A program made the position numbers and the translations under genes. DNA of 64,000 nt from Alloalcanivorax xenomutans. Lineage in GTDB: Bacteria > Pseudomonadota > Gammaproteobacteria > Pseudomonadales > Alcanivoracaceae. Under the pieces are notes generated by a model, which worked only from the letters and a program-made list of their open reading frames with translations, was not told the origin of the DNA and did not search any database. The stretch is from the NCBI RefSeq assembly GCF_900217905.1, contig NZ_OBMO01000011.1:114035-178034 (forward strand). Direction: 5' to 3'. Shown here piece after piece: positions 63,233 through 64,000 of this stretch. The stretch's first letter is position 1, and each line of letters opens with the position of its first letter.

Positions 63233-63859
63233 ATGGACGAGGTAATGATTCTGGGCATGGTGGCGCTGGTGATGGCCGGTGCCACCCTGCCGGCGGTGGT
63301 CGCCCGGTTCTACCCGCCGGTGCCGCCGCGGCGTGGCTCGTCGCCGCCGCGGGCGGTGGTGGTGCTGGGGGCAGGCCGGCGCCGTGAGGGTGATGGTTAC
63401 CGTCTCAACACGCTTGGCCTGAAGCGGTTGCGGGTGGCGCTGGAACTGGCCCGCGAGCGGCAATTGCCGTTATTGCTTTGCGGTGGCGCCCCCGGCGCCG
63501 AGCCGCTGCTTGCGGAGCAATCCGAGGCCGCGCTGATGGCCGAGGTGGTGCGCCGGGCCTGGCCGGATGCGCCCCTGATGCTGGAAGCGGAGAGCCGCAA
63601 TACCTGGGAAAACGCGGTGATGGCGGCCCGGGTTCTGCGTCTTCGCGGTATCGAGAGTCTGGTGCTGGTCACTGACCAGGCCCATCTGTGCCGGGCCACG
63701 CTTTGTTTTCAAGCCCAGCGCCTTGAGGTGACACCCCATGCGGTGATTTCCCTGCCACGCCGCCCCTGGATGCCCTCCGCCGGGGCATTGTCACAGATGC
63801 CGTTGATCTGGCGCGAATGGCTGGCGCTGATCTGGTATCACTGCAAATACCCGTTGTGA
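63233..63859 (+). CDS. YdcF/SanA-like DUF218 protein
   Basis: A 208-residue protein with one N-terminal membrane span (about 5-25) and a DUF218 domain: AVVVLGAGRRREGDGYRLNT, PLLLCGGAPGAEPLLAEQSE, LEAESRNTWENAVMAARVLR and LVTDQAHLCRATLCFQAQRL. Such proteins (YdcF, ElyC, SanA) act in envelope maintenance, though function here is unproven. The start has only a weak ribosome site. It is divergent from leuS and borders the IS-like end. Confidence 0.75.
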   Translation: MDEVMILGMVALVMAGATLPAVVARFYPPVPPRRGSSPPRAVVVLGAGRRREGDGYRLNTLGLKRLRVALELARERQLPLLLCGGAPGAEPLLAEQSEAALMAEVVRRAWPDAPLMLEAESRNTWENAVMAARVLRLRGIESLVLVTDQAHLCRATLCFQAQRLEVTPHAVISLPRRPWMPSAGALSQMPLIWREWLALIWYHCKYPL

Positions 63860-63916
63860 TGATCGCGGTAAAAACAGCTTCCCTCAGACCGTACTTCGTA
63901 GCCGTTGTAATCGGAT

Positions 63917-64000
63917 GGACTCGCCCTCGCCGAGGCGTCTAGGCGCCACGGTGGCATTCTAAACATGTCAACGACAGCGAGGGCGAGCCCATGAAACAGC
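63917..64000 (+). mobile_element. Possible left end of an insertion sequence, truncated by the window
   Basis: Inverted repeats, TCGCCCTCGC (63921-63930) with GCGAGGGCGA (63977-63986), extend to 14 bp with one mismatch (63917-63930 with 63977-63990). An ATG starts immediately after the second arm at 63991 and reads MKQ before the window ends. Short subterminal repeats close to a transposase start are seen in IS110/IS1111-type elements, but the coding region cannot be read. It could equally be a promoter dyad of an ordinary gene. Confidence 0.25.

Noticed and set aside
63207..63245. 12-codon ORF (ATG at 63207) before the YdcF-like gene
   Set aside because: It has a weak ribosome site and no leader-peptide features.

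Overview
The window is a GC-rich, tightly packed chromosomal segment of a gammaproteobacterium. Gene content and order (leuS-lptE-holA, proA-nadD-rsfS-rlmH-mrdA-rodA-mltB-rlpA-dacA-dat-ybeD-lipB-lipA, PPi-dependent phosphofructokinase, NhaD antiporter, Pseudomonas-type REP palindromes) fit the Alcanivorax/Alloalcanivorax group or a close relative. That placement is inference from recognised protein families; no database was searched. No rRNA, tRNA or CRISPR array was seen.

Region 1 (1-18.4 kb) is mixed housekeeping and accessory: a DUF2333 membrane protein, cmoA, a membrane methyltransferase, a ferritin-like metal-dependent hydrolase divergent from an AraC regulator, ppa, a uracil salvage operon (upp-uraA-WYL regulator), an ArsR/SRPBCC pair with a clear self-regulated promoter, a DUF2459 protein, nhaD, an iron-uptake set (TonB-dependent receptor, PepSY protein, coupled 64-aa membrane protein), PPi-phosphofructokinase and a small membrane protein.

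Region 2 (18.4-31.7 kb) is the most interesting part: a complete short-chain amide (and possibly urea) acquisition system. A five-gene Urt/Fmd-type ABC transporter runs straight into amiE (aliphatic amidase) and an AmiB-like AAA+ ATPase, followed by fmdA (formamidase) and fmdB. Divergently transcribed is a two-gene signalling unit: a giant hybrid histidine kinase whose sensory half is an intact NCS1 (purine/cytosine/hydantoin-type) permease plus a Cys-rich module, translationally coupled to a LuxR-type response regulator. No urease lies in the window, so amides giving ammonium plus carboxylate are the likely substrates. I propose the NCS1-kinase as a transporter-derived sensor (transceptor) for this regulon.

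Region 3 (31.8-45.3 kb) holds a MaoC dehydratase, a second TonB-dependent siderophore receptor, mpl, ubiX, and a TonB-ExbB-ExbD-ExbD energiser in which one ExbD carries Asn in place of the essential transmembrane Asp. It continues with an NlpE-like lipoprotein, a tiny membrane ORF, a GST, a PBP4, a DUF6164 protein, and an MFS exporter divergent from a MarR regulator around a perfect operator. The three iron loci share a related Fur-box-like sequence.

Region 4 (45.3-63.9 kb) is the conserved lipoate/cell-wall/NAD/leuS block on the minus strand, with a LCMT-like methyltransferase between holA and proA, then a YdcF-type protein. The last ~85 bases look like the left end of an insertion sequence.

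At the intergenic scale two repeat families stand out: REP pairs forming perfect 31- and 33-bp inverted repeats, and a separate dispersed element (TTAACTATTCACT-type repeats around a GGCCGCG hairpin) found three times, each time between convergent genes.
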